Positions 10,227-20,976 of a stretch of DNA of 64,000 bases are shown here, in pieces. The notes under the pieces are model-generated. The model was not told where the DNA came from and searched no databases. It was given only the letters and a program-made list of their open reading frames with translations. Source of the DNA: Erpobdella octoculata (lineage: Eukaryota > Annelida > Clitellata > Hirudinida > Erpobdellidae); NCBI GenBank assembly GCA_963978895.1, contig OZ022247.1, forward strand, positions 10,279,456 through 10,343,455, in the 5' to 3' direction. The stretch's first letter is position 1, and the number at the start of each line of letters is the position of its first letter. The position numbers and the translations under genes are program-made.

Positions 10227-13096
10227 AGTTGATTGTAACCACACAGACTTCTGCACAACAAATGTTTCCAGTAGGACATTTAAACTTTTAATTAGTGAAA
10301 TTTAAATTTGCACAATTGAAGCCAATAGTTTTCCTCAGATGAAAATTATTTCTTTGTTAACTTCTGTTGAATATATATTCTTTTTCAAACCACAAGAAAG
10401 TCTGGAAGAGAAATAATAAATGTTGAAAATGTTTACTAGCAATTAATTTATTGCATTTCAGAAGTGTACTACGATTTTGCGGTGGTTAAAGAAGATGGGG
10501 TCAATGCACTTGGTCTCGTAGTGTTTTCTCTGGCATTGGGAGTTGCAGTTGGAAAGTTGAAAGAAGTCGGAAAACCATTATATGCTGTTTGCGTTTCCCT
10601 GGCTGATGCAACTATGAAACTTGTTACGGCAGTTATTTGGTGAGATTTCAACTATCGTGCAGTGTTCCGATTATGCAAATTGTACGTCTTGACTGTCGTC
10701 ATGCATAACTCAATTTACACGCATTCAATTACAAGAACTAAAAATACTCATATTAAAACGCTTACAAAAACATACAATTTAAATTTAACACGCATTTGGA
10801 TAATTTTTGAATAATTATTTTTATTAATTGTTTTTAATATAGCAAACAAGTAGTCATTATTAATTATCACTTAGAATTTTTGTTTAATAATATTTTTCAG
10901 CTCAAATTCCATCTAATCTTATTACAGGTACTCACCCATCGGGATTGCATTTCTAATAGCATCTGAAATACTCCTGATGGAAGATCCAATAAAAGATTTG
11001 GAGGCTTTGGCATGGTACATCGTCACAGTCCTTGCAGGGTTATCACTCCATAGTTTTGTGGTTCTTCCTCTAATTTATTTGATCGTCGTCAAGAAAAATC
11101 CTCTCACTTTTCTCAGTAAGATCGTTCAAGCTTTTCTGACAGCCTTTGGAACGTCGTCAAGGTTTTATTATTTTTCGTGGTGTTTTTAATAACACAATTT
11201 TGTTTGTCGCGGACATGAGTTGGTTTTTTTTGTTAGCAAGAAAAATCAATTTTGTTTTAAATATCCTGCTGAAATGTTATAAATGTATTTTATAATACAT
11301 TTTAGGCATTTATAATGCATTTTATGAGGATAGCCCGTGCAAAAACAGATAAAAACAACGTATAAAATTACTGTTGTAGAGAATATTATAATAAAAAATA
11401 TACATTAACTTTTATACTTAGGAACTAAGCTTTAGGCTTTTCATTTATTTCTCAAGTAAACAAACTGTTTAAATTTACGTCAAACTAATCAATTTAGTTT
11501 TTTTCAACAATGTTTGTCAAATAATTTTGCGATGTAAGAAATTATTTTGTTTTTCTCATAATTTATGTTGCTTTGAATATTTAATTTTTTATATCCCTTA
11601 TATGAACTTCACCGCCGGCCTTGCTTGATTGTTTGCTTTAATGTTTGCAAACCTTGAAAGTGAAAATTAACTAACTTCCTATCATCCAATTAAGCTGAAA
11701 TTTTAAATAAAAACTCGCTTCTCGTGACAATGCGTTTTATCAATTTGAAAATGTTTTGAAAAAATTGTTTAATTAAAAATATTAATTGTCTATGTTTTAA
11801 AACAAAAACAAATAAAAAACAATTTAATAAATGTTTATTTATATACATTCCAAAAAATGTCATTTAAAATTTTTTTGCAATAAATGAAAGGTAAAGGTTA
11901 TGAAAATTAGGGCGTTGCTACATGAAATATACACCGCAGCAGCTTTTCCGTTTCCGCTTGCTTTCCATTTCCCGTTTTCGTTCGCTCTCCTGATCTCGTT
12001 CCGCTCATGTTGTGACTGATTTCAATTTTTTTCACTATAATTTTCTCCAATTAACTCTTAAGGTTGTATGAAAATTTCCTTACAACTGGATGAATGGTGT
12101 AGAAATACATATCTTAAAATTACGTAAAAGTTGAAACTGTCGTACTTTCAGTTCAGCCACCCTCCCAGTAACGTATTATTGTTTGGAAGAAAAACTTAAA
12201 CTGGACAGAAGAGTTACCAGATTTATACTTCCAGTAGGAGCGACTATCAACATGGATGGGACTGCCCTGTACGAAGCTGTAGCGGCAATTTTCATCGCCC
12301 AAAGCAACGGTATCAACTTGAATGCGGCACAGGTAGTTGCAGTAAGGTGAGCCTTGCAACTTTATGTTAATTAATATTATTCACTCTATACTCAAGTGTT
12401 TCTTGTTGACACAAAAAAGATTTTTATGTAATTTAATAATTCGAACAATAAAATTGTTTTTATGAAAAGTTATTTCGATAAGAAGTTATGAGTATACTGT
12501 AAAATTTTTGATCCCATCAGAAATCATACACTCATCACTTATAGTTTTATTTCTAATTAAACAAGCATAACAGCTACTCTGGCTTCTATCGGGGCTGCCA
12601 GCGTTCCACAAGCAGGACTGGTTACTATGGTGATAGTATTGAGTGCAGTTGGATTACCGGCCGAAGAAGTATCCAAAATACTGGCCGTTGATTGGCTATT
12701 GTAGGTTGTTTTTTTGAAGTGAAAAATAATAAATTTTAATTGTTTGATCAATTCTAACTTTTCAATGAAATGTTTCGAAACAGGGACAGATTCCGAACGA
12801 CTGTAAATGTCGAAGGAGACGCCATAGGAGCTGGTATTGTGAGCCACTTATGTAGAAACTATCTTGGAACAAACGACCTCGATGTTCATTCGTCCCCGAC
12901 GGATGCAACCAACGAAAGTATAAATGAAGCAGTCATCCATAACAACGGCGACCTCGAAAAAAATGCACCAAAGAGCAATGAGTACGGATGTAAAGAAAGT
13001 GCAATAAATAAAAAACTTGAATTTGACAATCACGGTTGTACATGTACAGCAAGCGACGATACTTTTGATGATTTAAAATTATCTTCTAAAGTTTAA
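10227..13096 (+). CDS. Excitatory amino acid transporter, rest of exon 3 to stop
   Basis: Plus-strand exons: 10227-10270 (second part of exon 3; 10227-10241 repeats 6536-6522), 10462-10639, 10928-11161, 12152-12346, 12566-12700, 12784-13096. All borders are GT-AG and phases fit. With the inverted exons the protein is about 547 residues, normal for EAATs. Motifs: [15 protein letters not shown] (TM4-5); the HP1 serine stretch GTSSSSATLP formed across the 11161/12152 junction; [12 protein letters not shown] (TM7 Na+/substrate site); [15 protein letters not shown] (HP2); and [13 protein letters not shown] (TM8), with the Asp and Arg that select acidic amino acids. The C-terminal tail is hydrophilic and unique. 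It localises to the plasma membrane by family. The coding parts show no stop or frameshift, so the break is either very recent, only in this haplotype, or an assembly error. Confidence 0.92.
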
Positions 13097-13560
13097 ATGA
13101 AATAATTTGTCAGAGCTCATGGCGTATTTTCACTAAATTTTTTAGTAATTTCAACTCCGAAACCGAGTCAATGTCCGCATAAAGTTTTAAACCAAATTCG
13201 TGGTTGTTTTTAGGTTTGTGAAGAGGATGACAAAACTTCACCACTCGACTATATTTCGAAGAAACATTGCAAGTCGTATGCAATCGGCTCGTGCAATCTT
13301 GATTTTAATTGCCATTCTCATTGCATTTATGAGGTAGTTGTTAATATGAGAAATTGCCAATTTACGACGCCCACTTCACGTTTTCATTAATGCTCTTCGC
13401 GTTTATTTTATTCAATTTTTTTTATAACAGTCTTTTACAACTTTTTATACAACCAGCGCCACTTATTGAAATCCTCAACAATGTATTCTGATTGTAAGTA
13501 TACTGTTTATAATGTTTACTTAAACAACTTATTATTATTATTATTATTATTATTATTAGT
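13097..13560. other. 3' flank of transporter, no gene seen
   Basis: AT-rich, with a short (TTA)n run at 13533-13558. No further coding sequence recognised. Confidence 0.5.
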
Positions 13561-13561
13561 A

Positions 13562-15680
13562 TAAACTAGCAGGGTTAGCCGGGTTGTCCGGAGTTTTTAG
13601 AGGTTTTTTTGTTGATTCTCCTACTCGCTCTTTTTTCTTTCTCTCTTTCTTTCCTTCTTTCTCTTCCTCTTCTTCTTCTTCTACTTCATCCTCACCATTT
13701 CTTTTTTCCTCTTCTTCGCACTTTCCTTCTTTTTTTCCTTTTTTCTCCTATCTCCCCCTTTCCCTTTTTTCTTCTTTTCTGTCACTCTTCCTCTCCTTCT
13801 CCATTTCCCTCATTTTTCTCACTCTTTGTTTTTCTTTCTTTTTCTCCATTCTCTTTTTCTTCTTCATCCTCTCCCTCACCCTTTCTTTTTTCTCTTTCTT
13901 GCCCTTTCACTCTTCTTCTTTCTCTTTCTCTTCCTCTTTTCCCTCTTCTTCTTCTTCTCCTTCTTTCTCTTTCTATTTCTTTCTATTTTCTCGTTTTCTC
14001 TTTTTTTGCCCCTTCCCCTGTTAAACTTTTTTTAGGAAAAGGTGGCGTTTGGCCTGCCCGCCCCGGGCGGCTGCAACCCAAGCTATAAGCTACGCCACTG
14101 GGTCAACGTAAAAAAATAAATTTTTTAAAAATTGCTTAAAACTATCGGCGTTACCCGTCGTTGCCCGGGGTTTTTAGTGGTTTTTCTATCGGTTTTTTCT
14201 CTCTCGCTTTTTCTCTCTCGCTACTGTCTCCCTTTTCCACTCTCTCTCCCGCTCTCGCTCGTTCTCCCGCTCCCACTTGCTTTCCCAATCACTCTCGCTC
14301 CCGCTCATTCTCCCGCTTGCTTTCACCCTCCCTCTTCATCTCCTGATCTCCATCCTAACTTTTTTAGCCAATAAAACCTAAAATAGATTTGGTAAAAGTT
14401 GCTTGAAACCTACTTCAAATTTGGTTACATAAACTAAATTTGAATTTGGTTACGCAATAAGCTTTAATGTTCGTACATAGCAAGGATATCTTGATATAAC
14501 AAGACATCCTTGGTACATAGGGACTTCGGCCTGAGAGATTTTCTGCTCATAAAAAGTGAAATAATAAACCAATTTTTAAAAATTTAGGTTCCTTCTCTTT
14601 AATGATTACTATTTTGTATCAAAATTTCATAGCAATTGGTCCAGCCGTTCTTGAGATAAACACTTAGCAAATTTAGGACTTCAACATCTATTTATATAGA
14701 TGTTACACAAAAAAATGTGAATTTTTTACACAATAACCCTTTATGTTTGTACATAGTCACCAATGTTACCGATATCTTGATATAACACCTGGATAAACAG
14801 CCTAGTCTAGCAGACTTAAATTGGTGTTACCAATTACGTCATAGTTAAATCAAAATTTTGATAAGTACGAGACTGTAGTTTGTTACTCAATTAATTTACA
14901 ATCATGATATAATCTATTAGGCCTAAATGAGTGTTTTTATTAAGTTGTGAATCAAGTTGCTATATCGAGGTATCCATGATAGGCACCAAAAATATCTCGA
15001 TATAACAACTGGATACACAATCTACTTTAAAAGGTCTAAATCGGTACAACTAATTACGTCATAGCTACATGATGATTCTTATAAATACTAATGATTCTGC
15101 CAGTCCCAAGAACGGGTGTTTTAACATTATTCAAAGAAAAATATAGCCCTATTTTCCACCCCACATTTGAAGTCCTGAAAACCATATTTTCAGAAATTAA
15201 TCAATTAATTACGTTATTTGATATTTTGTAAAAATAATCTCGGTACTAAACCGCTAAACTTTCACATTTTTAGTTTTCAAGTTTTTAAGCAAATATTTCT
15301 TTTTTCCACCCCACATTTGAGGTCCTGGAACCCTGTGTACAAAAATTGGTAAAAACACATATCTTTGCTTCTCGAGTAACCCTATTTTCCAACCCACATT
15401 TAAGGTCCCGGAAACCAAATTTTCAAAAAATGGTGAAACACGTATCTTTTTATTTTGAAGAATCTAGATACCAAATTTCAAAACATTCTCATTTTTTGTT
15501 TTTCGAGATATGCATCTTTTTATCTCCTTGGGAGCAAAATTTTCAAATCCCCTTCTTAGTGGGTCTTACATTATAAAAGTTACATAAATTCCAAATTTCA
15601 CGATTCTAGGATGAGGCGTTTTAGCTCCGCGTTGATTATCAGTCAGTCAAGACATGTTCTTTTTTTAATATACATAGATG
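13562..15680 (+). repeat. Cluster of R-family repeats
   Basis: Two heads of the type ACTAGCAGGGTTAGCCGGG / CGTTGCCCGGGGTTTTTAG occur at 13566 and 14150, each followed by a pyrimidine-rich tract. Single copies of the 157-bp unit type follow (15120-15200, 15290-15350, 15375-15460). The cluster closes with the R 3' end (GCGTTGATTATCAGTCAGTC near 15630, tail to 15677). I see no host gene here. Confidence 0.6.
13615..14022 (+). repeat. CT-rich low-complexity tract
   Basis: About 400 bp of CTTT/CTTC/CTCC on the plus strand. Overlapping S/F/L-only reading frames are composition artefacts. Confidence 0.95.
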
Positions 15681-15686
15681 AATAGA

Positions 15687-16390
15687 TCATCGTTGCGCTG
15701 AACCATGTTTCAGCTTCAACCTCATCATCAGTCGAGGTGATAGTCCCTGAGGTCTTTGCTCCAGTAGGGGCACCAACTCCGCCTGCCTCGGATGACCCAC
15801 GCAAAAGAATTTGTATCCAGCACCCACCTCTTCAAATTCAGCATCATCGTGCAATCGAGTCTCGCTCAGCGCCGCAATGTCGATTTCATATTGTCCCAGC
15901 TCACGTGCAATGATTGTAATCTGACGCTCATTTCTTTCCAATTAGTCCAAGAGTGTACGAACGTTCCACGACGCTAATCGCACACCCTATTTGTGCATTT
16001 TCTTGTTTTTGTTTTTCTAACCGCTAAACTCTCAGTGATCGCGTTTTTCCACCAGAGTTGGGTGGAACAAGCCTTGTTTGAAGATCCTTTTATCTCTCCG
16101 TCTTCTTATGAAGAGAGCAGGCGCTGGATAGGATGCAAATACTGCAGTTGTTTCAGGTTAGCAGCAGACGACCATCACATCCAGGCCGATATATGTGTGT
16201 GCTATTAGCTAAGTGCTTCCATTGGCCAAAACCTGCACTTCCACGTTCTAGTAACTCTGCCGCTGTATGGTCCGTGACCGCTTATTCGTGAGATGTGGTA
16301 TCTGGTTATAACGCAGCTAACCAACATATCTGTGGTCGTTCCCTATCTAGTATCTGGGACGCAGTTGGTAGCTTGCAGCTGAAACCCCAA
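15687..16390 (-). pseudogene. LINE 5' fragment with AP-type endonuclease start
   Basis: Minus strand. ASWNVRTLLD (near 15960) is followed after a stop by ITIIARELGQYEIDIAALSE and then GAGYKFFCVG: the first motifs of the exonuclease/endonuclease/phosphatase domain of APE-bearing LINEs, including the SETR segment with the catalytic Glu. The domain is cut off after about 80 residues. 16000-16390 looks like the 5' untranslated or 5' ORF region of the same element. It is a dead remnant. Confidence 0.7.
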
Positions 16391-16396
16391 TATTAT

Positions 16397-16576
16397 TGTT
16401 ATAAAATCGTCGAATCGTATTACAGGTCCAGAAGAATGGTTTTGTAGTTTATTGGATGATAATAAATAAAGCTTGGTTAATGCTACTTATGCCTTCTAAT
16501 ATAATAAATGTTAATAATAATACTTGTCGAGGTATCAATAGATGGGAAAAGCGAAATCAGTACCATAGATATAACA
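16397..16576 (-). repeat. LTR (3' by coding strand), copy 1
   Basis: 180 bp, TG...CA. On the coding strand it contains CCAATAAACTAC, a possible polyadenylation signal. Confidence 0.85.
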
Positions 16577-16679
16577 CTAGCCCTTCTTAATCCTGTTCGT
16601 CTCGAACAGCATAGTCGTTTTTGGGAAATGCGACTCGGCCACAAACACAAAATACCTTGATCTTCACTTGTGGCCTTGA

Positions 16680-17798
16680 CCGCAATTCTCAAACAACATA
16701 GTCAAGTCTCTCGACCGTTTGACGCAGTTTCTTCCAGTCCTTATTTGGCTCATCAACAGAGTCTTTCTTTGGCTCATCGTCGCCATTTCTGCACGTTCAT
16801 CACAGCCTTTTTTGCCTGCCTCGTCCTGAACATCTTTGCACGGTTTAATCCCTTCATCAAACTGCTATTTGATTTTAAAATGACTCTTAGTCTATCTGAT
16901 TCAGAATCCTCTGTGGATTCATCTGATTTAGAATCCTCTGTGGATTCATCTGATTCAGAGTCCTCGGTACCGTTCTCTGTTCTTGGCTCATCTTTTTCAG
17001 AGTTTTTGCTGGCTGCATTGCTATTGTTGTTTTTGTCATGTTTGTTTTCTTCCAAGCTACAATCGAACGTTTTCTTTTCACATTCCAACTCGGCTCTTTC
17101 ATCGGTGTCAACTTTCGTATCGTCCAGCGGATCTTTCTTCAAATCATCGCCATCGTCTCTGAAATCAGTGTCTTCTTTTTTTGTCAAATTAGCTTCGACG
17201 TATTTTCCATTGGAGTTTCGTCCGTTTTTAAATCCTCGGTTGCTTCATCCGAGTCAGATTGTCACCACCTTTGCCAGGCTCGTCATCACCATCTTTGCAT
17301 GGTTCATCTTGAACATCTTTGCAAGGTTCATTATCATGACCGTCTTTGACAGGCTCATCATCACGACCGTCTTTGACAGGCTCATCAACATGACCATCTT
17401 TGCAAGGTTCATCTTGAACATCTTTGCGTGGTTCATCTTGAACAACTTTGCATGGCTCATCATCATGACCGTCTTTTTTGTTTCTGCAATTGTTTGTCAC
17501 CATTGAGGAGTTCAAGAAATTTCTTCATTTCCTGCTGTGCTGCTCTGTTTTGCTCCAGTGCTGCTCTGTATTCTTCCGCCATTTTGTTTAGAGCCTTCAT
17601 CAATTCATTTTCTGTTTCGAACTCATACTCTTCTGGGTCAAACCCATTGTCCTCCAATGACGTCCGGAGGCGGTCCACGAGCTCAGACTTTCTTCTTTTA
17701 TCACTGAGCTCTCGTTTTCTAAGTTCCCGCCTCAACTCGAGTATCAAGAGCTCATACAATGCTTTCAAAACCATTCTTGTAATCTCACTTCTGATCAC
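16680..17798 (-). pseudogene. SAP-domain / Cys-acidic-repeat protein of LTR copy 1
   Basis: Starts MIRSEITRMVLKALYEL immediately inside the LTR. Residues about 18-55 form a SAP motif (LRRELRKRELSDKRRKSELV, then DRLRTSL), a helix-turn-helix fold that binds AT-rich DNA or RNA in other proteins. Residues 60-98 are a predicted coiled coil (NELMKALNKMAEEYRAALEQ). A 2-nt loss relative to copy 2 near 17490 throws the frame off. After it the other frame continues with repeats of the form DEPCKDV/G (17228-17480) and then Asp/Glu/Ser-rich sequence (ESDESTEDS). The plus-strand Phe/Ser-rich ORFs here are shadows of this protein. A gag-like role is inference. Confidence 0.75.
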
Positions 17799-17801
17799 CA
17801 G

Positions 17802-17981
17802 TGTTATAAAGTCGTCAAAATCGTATTACAGTTCCAGAAGAATGGTTTTGTAGTTTATTGGATGATAATAAATGAAGCTTGGTTAATGCTACTTATGCCT
17901 TCTAATATAATAAATGTTAATAATAATACTTGTCGGGTATCAATAGATGGGAAAAGCGAAACCAGTACCATAGATATAACA
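17802..17981 (-). repeat. LTR (5' by coding strand), copy 1
   Basis: Partner of 16397-16576, differing at only a few positions, which suggests a fairly young insertion. Confidence 0.85.
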
Positions 17982-18385
17982 ATATAATGAAGAAACATTC
18001 AGCCATTTATATTTTAGCCACTACAACGATTGGAGAACAGCAGGCCACAACGTGTCATTGAATGGGCATTCAGCATCCAATGCCAACACTTGAAAATTTC
18101 AGATATGAAAAAATACTTTTTCTTTGATTATGTAAGCTAAAAAAACTTTTCCAATTTATTAAAACTTTATTTATTGAAGGTATTCATGGTTTTGTACATT
18201 AATATACTGTTATGGCATGCAAACATGAAGCTGCAAAATGGTAAAAAACACAACAAAATTTAATAAAAATAAGATAAAAACCATTAACAATAACCTAGGA
18301 GTTATATAAAACTTTTATTTTTTTAGGTGACAAGAGCCATGCATTGTGGAACACAAAAACAATATGCACATTGAAAATGTCTTTT
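17982..18385. other. Intergenic, no gene seen
   Basis: AT-rich sequence between LTR copy 1 and the last exon of the coiled-coil gene; likely holds its 3' untranslated region. Confidence 0.4.
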
Positions 18386-20898
18386 TCAATAAGGAGGTTG
18401 AAATGTACTTTGAATTGCACCCTTACATTCCGGCAAGGAAGAATGATGACTGTCTGAACTTAACAGGGCATTCTTGTACGATCTGATTGATGGCAACGGT
18501 GGAAGGTGAGCAAGGTTTGAACCTGCAGTGTCGAGTTCGCATGTTCCAGAATCCTGAGAAAGTTTGTGCTGATAGCAAGAGGTGGCTCTAGTTGAGAAAT
18601 CGCTTGAGACGGTTGTTTCAGGAGTGGTGTCTACACTGGCATCGTTGAGAACACTTTCCGAATCTGTTTGACATGAAGGATTTTCTGCAGGTGCTACTGT
18701 GTTGAGACTTTTCTGACTGTTTCCTGATGTCTCTCTGCCAATACTCATATGAGTGAAGAGTTTCTGCAATGTGATACACATACATTACAATATTATTTCA
18801 TCACAATATATCTGTGTTCTTATTTATTAGAAATCTGATATTAATGCAGATCTAACAAAATGTGTTTTATTCAATTAGTTTAGCCATGAGCACCTTGTTT
18901 TGCAAATATTTCAATATAACAAAAAACTTTGATGCTTAACTAAATTAATAATTATTTTTGGTCAATAACTAATTGACTACAGCTACTAAGCTATTAAAAA
19001 CTATAACCTTTCATTGAATGTAGCAAAGAAAAACATTTACATTTGTTACATTATATAGTTTTCTAAATACTTTTAAACAGCATTCTGGTGTAATCTCTCA
19101 TTTTTCATCGAGTATGTACACATGTTCAGCACCTGCTGACAATTTTTTGAACCTATGGGGAGATTTTTTGGTATTTAAAAATACCCATTTCTCCAGCTTT
19201 ATAAATTACTGCACGTTTACCCTGTTGCTTATTAAAGCACACCGGGAACCAATAAAAAAGGCTTGTGTGCCTTCTCCTGCTTCTGAATAAATTAGTTAAA
19301 CAAATATTTATTCTTTCCTTCAACAAACCAATTTTTCTTCAAGTTTTTCGATGGTTTGTTGAACATCTGAAATATAACTTGGAGCTGCCAGATCCACCTT
19401 CACGAATTCCTCAAATATTTGCGCTGGAATAGTGAGCCGCCTCTGACAACATAAAACAATTTTCATAATACAAAAAAATTAACTGCATCATTGAATTAAC
19501 AAATTTTTTATAAATAATAATTCTATTGTCATCATCTAAATAACTAAGAGAAAATCATTATCATCACCCACATGACAGTGGGCCTTATTACCAGCTTTTT
19601 CTCTTTCAACAGAAGAACATCATTATCAACACCACTCACTCGTTCACTTCTTCTCTTTTCTTTTTTAATTCTTCTCAACATTTTCTCTTGTTCCTCTCTT
19701 GATCTTATTCTCCCAACAAATACTCCTTCCGTTTCCTCACGCAAATTTGCATTTAAACCTAAAAAAAAATTTGAAAAGTTTCATTTACATAAACAATCAC
19801 ATCTCTACAATTTTAATACAAGGATTGAAATTAACAATTCTGAACAACCAGCCTAACAAGAAGTTTGTAACAGCAGCAACAAAATACAAATTTATAAGAA
19901 TAAAAACATTACAATGAATAAAATACTTTCAGCAGATGAAGCAAGAATATGTTTGTTGAGCGACTGAGGAACAAGTTGTTCGAGGTAAGAAATGAGATTT
20001 CTGCATGCTTTGCACAGGTCGAATGGAGTTGGGCTGTCAATATTTATGTAGTATAAATATAAATATATGAGATTTAAAAAAAATCCATTATCTAGTAATA
20101 TTATAACTTAAGTAATCCCACTAAATATACATTGTAACAAAAATGATTTAAATTAATCGTATTTATAAAAAGAATATTTGTTACTTTGCAAAGCAAGATG
20201 GCCCGAAAGTTAATTATTAACAGAAAGTTCAAAAATGTAAAAAATTATTATACAACAGAAATAATGATAAATTAAAATAGCTATGGGCTATGAATATCAA
20301 ATAAAAAATGTTTAAATTGAAGATAATAAATATTTCATAAAATATAAAACAAGTTTCAAGAAGGTTTCTGTAGTTTCATGATAATCAAAAATCCATGTAA
20401 CAATAATATAATATGCTGCGAAAATGAAATCTACATATCTTTTAGATCACTGGCTTCTTTTATAAAGCTAAAATAAGTATTTTATAAAGTAGTTGTGTTA
20501 TTGTTAATTTAAACAAAATAATTTAATTATTTTTCTGTAGAATTGTTTCTTAATACAATTCCGCCCCCTTCTTATTGACTGATTGTTTGTAATCATCAGA
20601 TTCACATTCTTCATGAGTAATTAAAGTTTAAAGTGGGCTATCAAAATATTAAGATTCTGCACTTTATCTATAGATTGTACATTGGCTATATTTCGTTTTT
20701 TCTAGTTGTATTTAGGTCTATTTTTAACCATATTTTGACAATATTAAATAGGATTAACATTATTTATTCAAAATCTATGCAAAAAAACAGTTAGAATTTC
20801 AACAACAACATGAACCTTAAAAACTTTTTGTAAAAAAAACCTTTAGTCTTGTTATATGACCAGCATTAAATTCAACTTTACTATTTCCAGCATAGGAG

Positions 20899-20976
<78 letters not shown>

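Larger units (their letters stand above)
16397..17981 (-). mobile_element. Short non-autonomous LTR retrotransposon, copy 1
   Basis: Two near-identical 180-bp direct repeats (16397-16576 and 17802-17981) start TG and end CA (TGTTATA...ATATAACA) and enclose 1.2 kb. The coding strand is minus. Next to the right-hand (5') repeat is a primer-binding-site-like CTGGTGATCAGAAGTGAGA; next to the left-hand (3') repeat is a purine run (AAGAAGGG). No protease, RT, RNase H or integrase is encoded. Compared with copy 2 it has two internal deletions, with short shared sequence at the joins (near 16850 and 17264). Flanks are AT-rich (ATTAT / ATATA) without an exact target duplication. Confidence 0.85.

Noticed and set aside
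13584..14088. Ser/Phe/Leu-rich membrane-like proteins
   Set aside because: Composition of a CT-rich tract; no start context or homology.
16670..17853. Plus-strand Phe/Ser-rich ORFs of up to 278 codons (also 21830-22809)
   Set aside because: Shadows of the minus-strand Asp/Glu/Lys-rich SAP-domain reading frame of the LTR elements.
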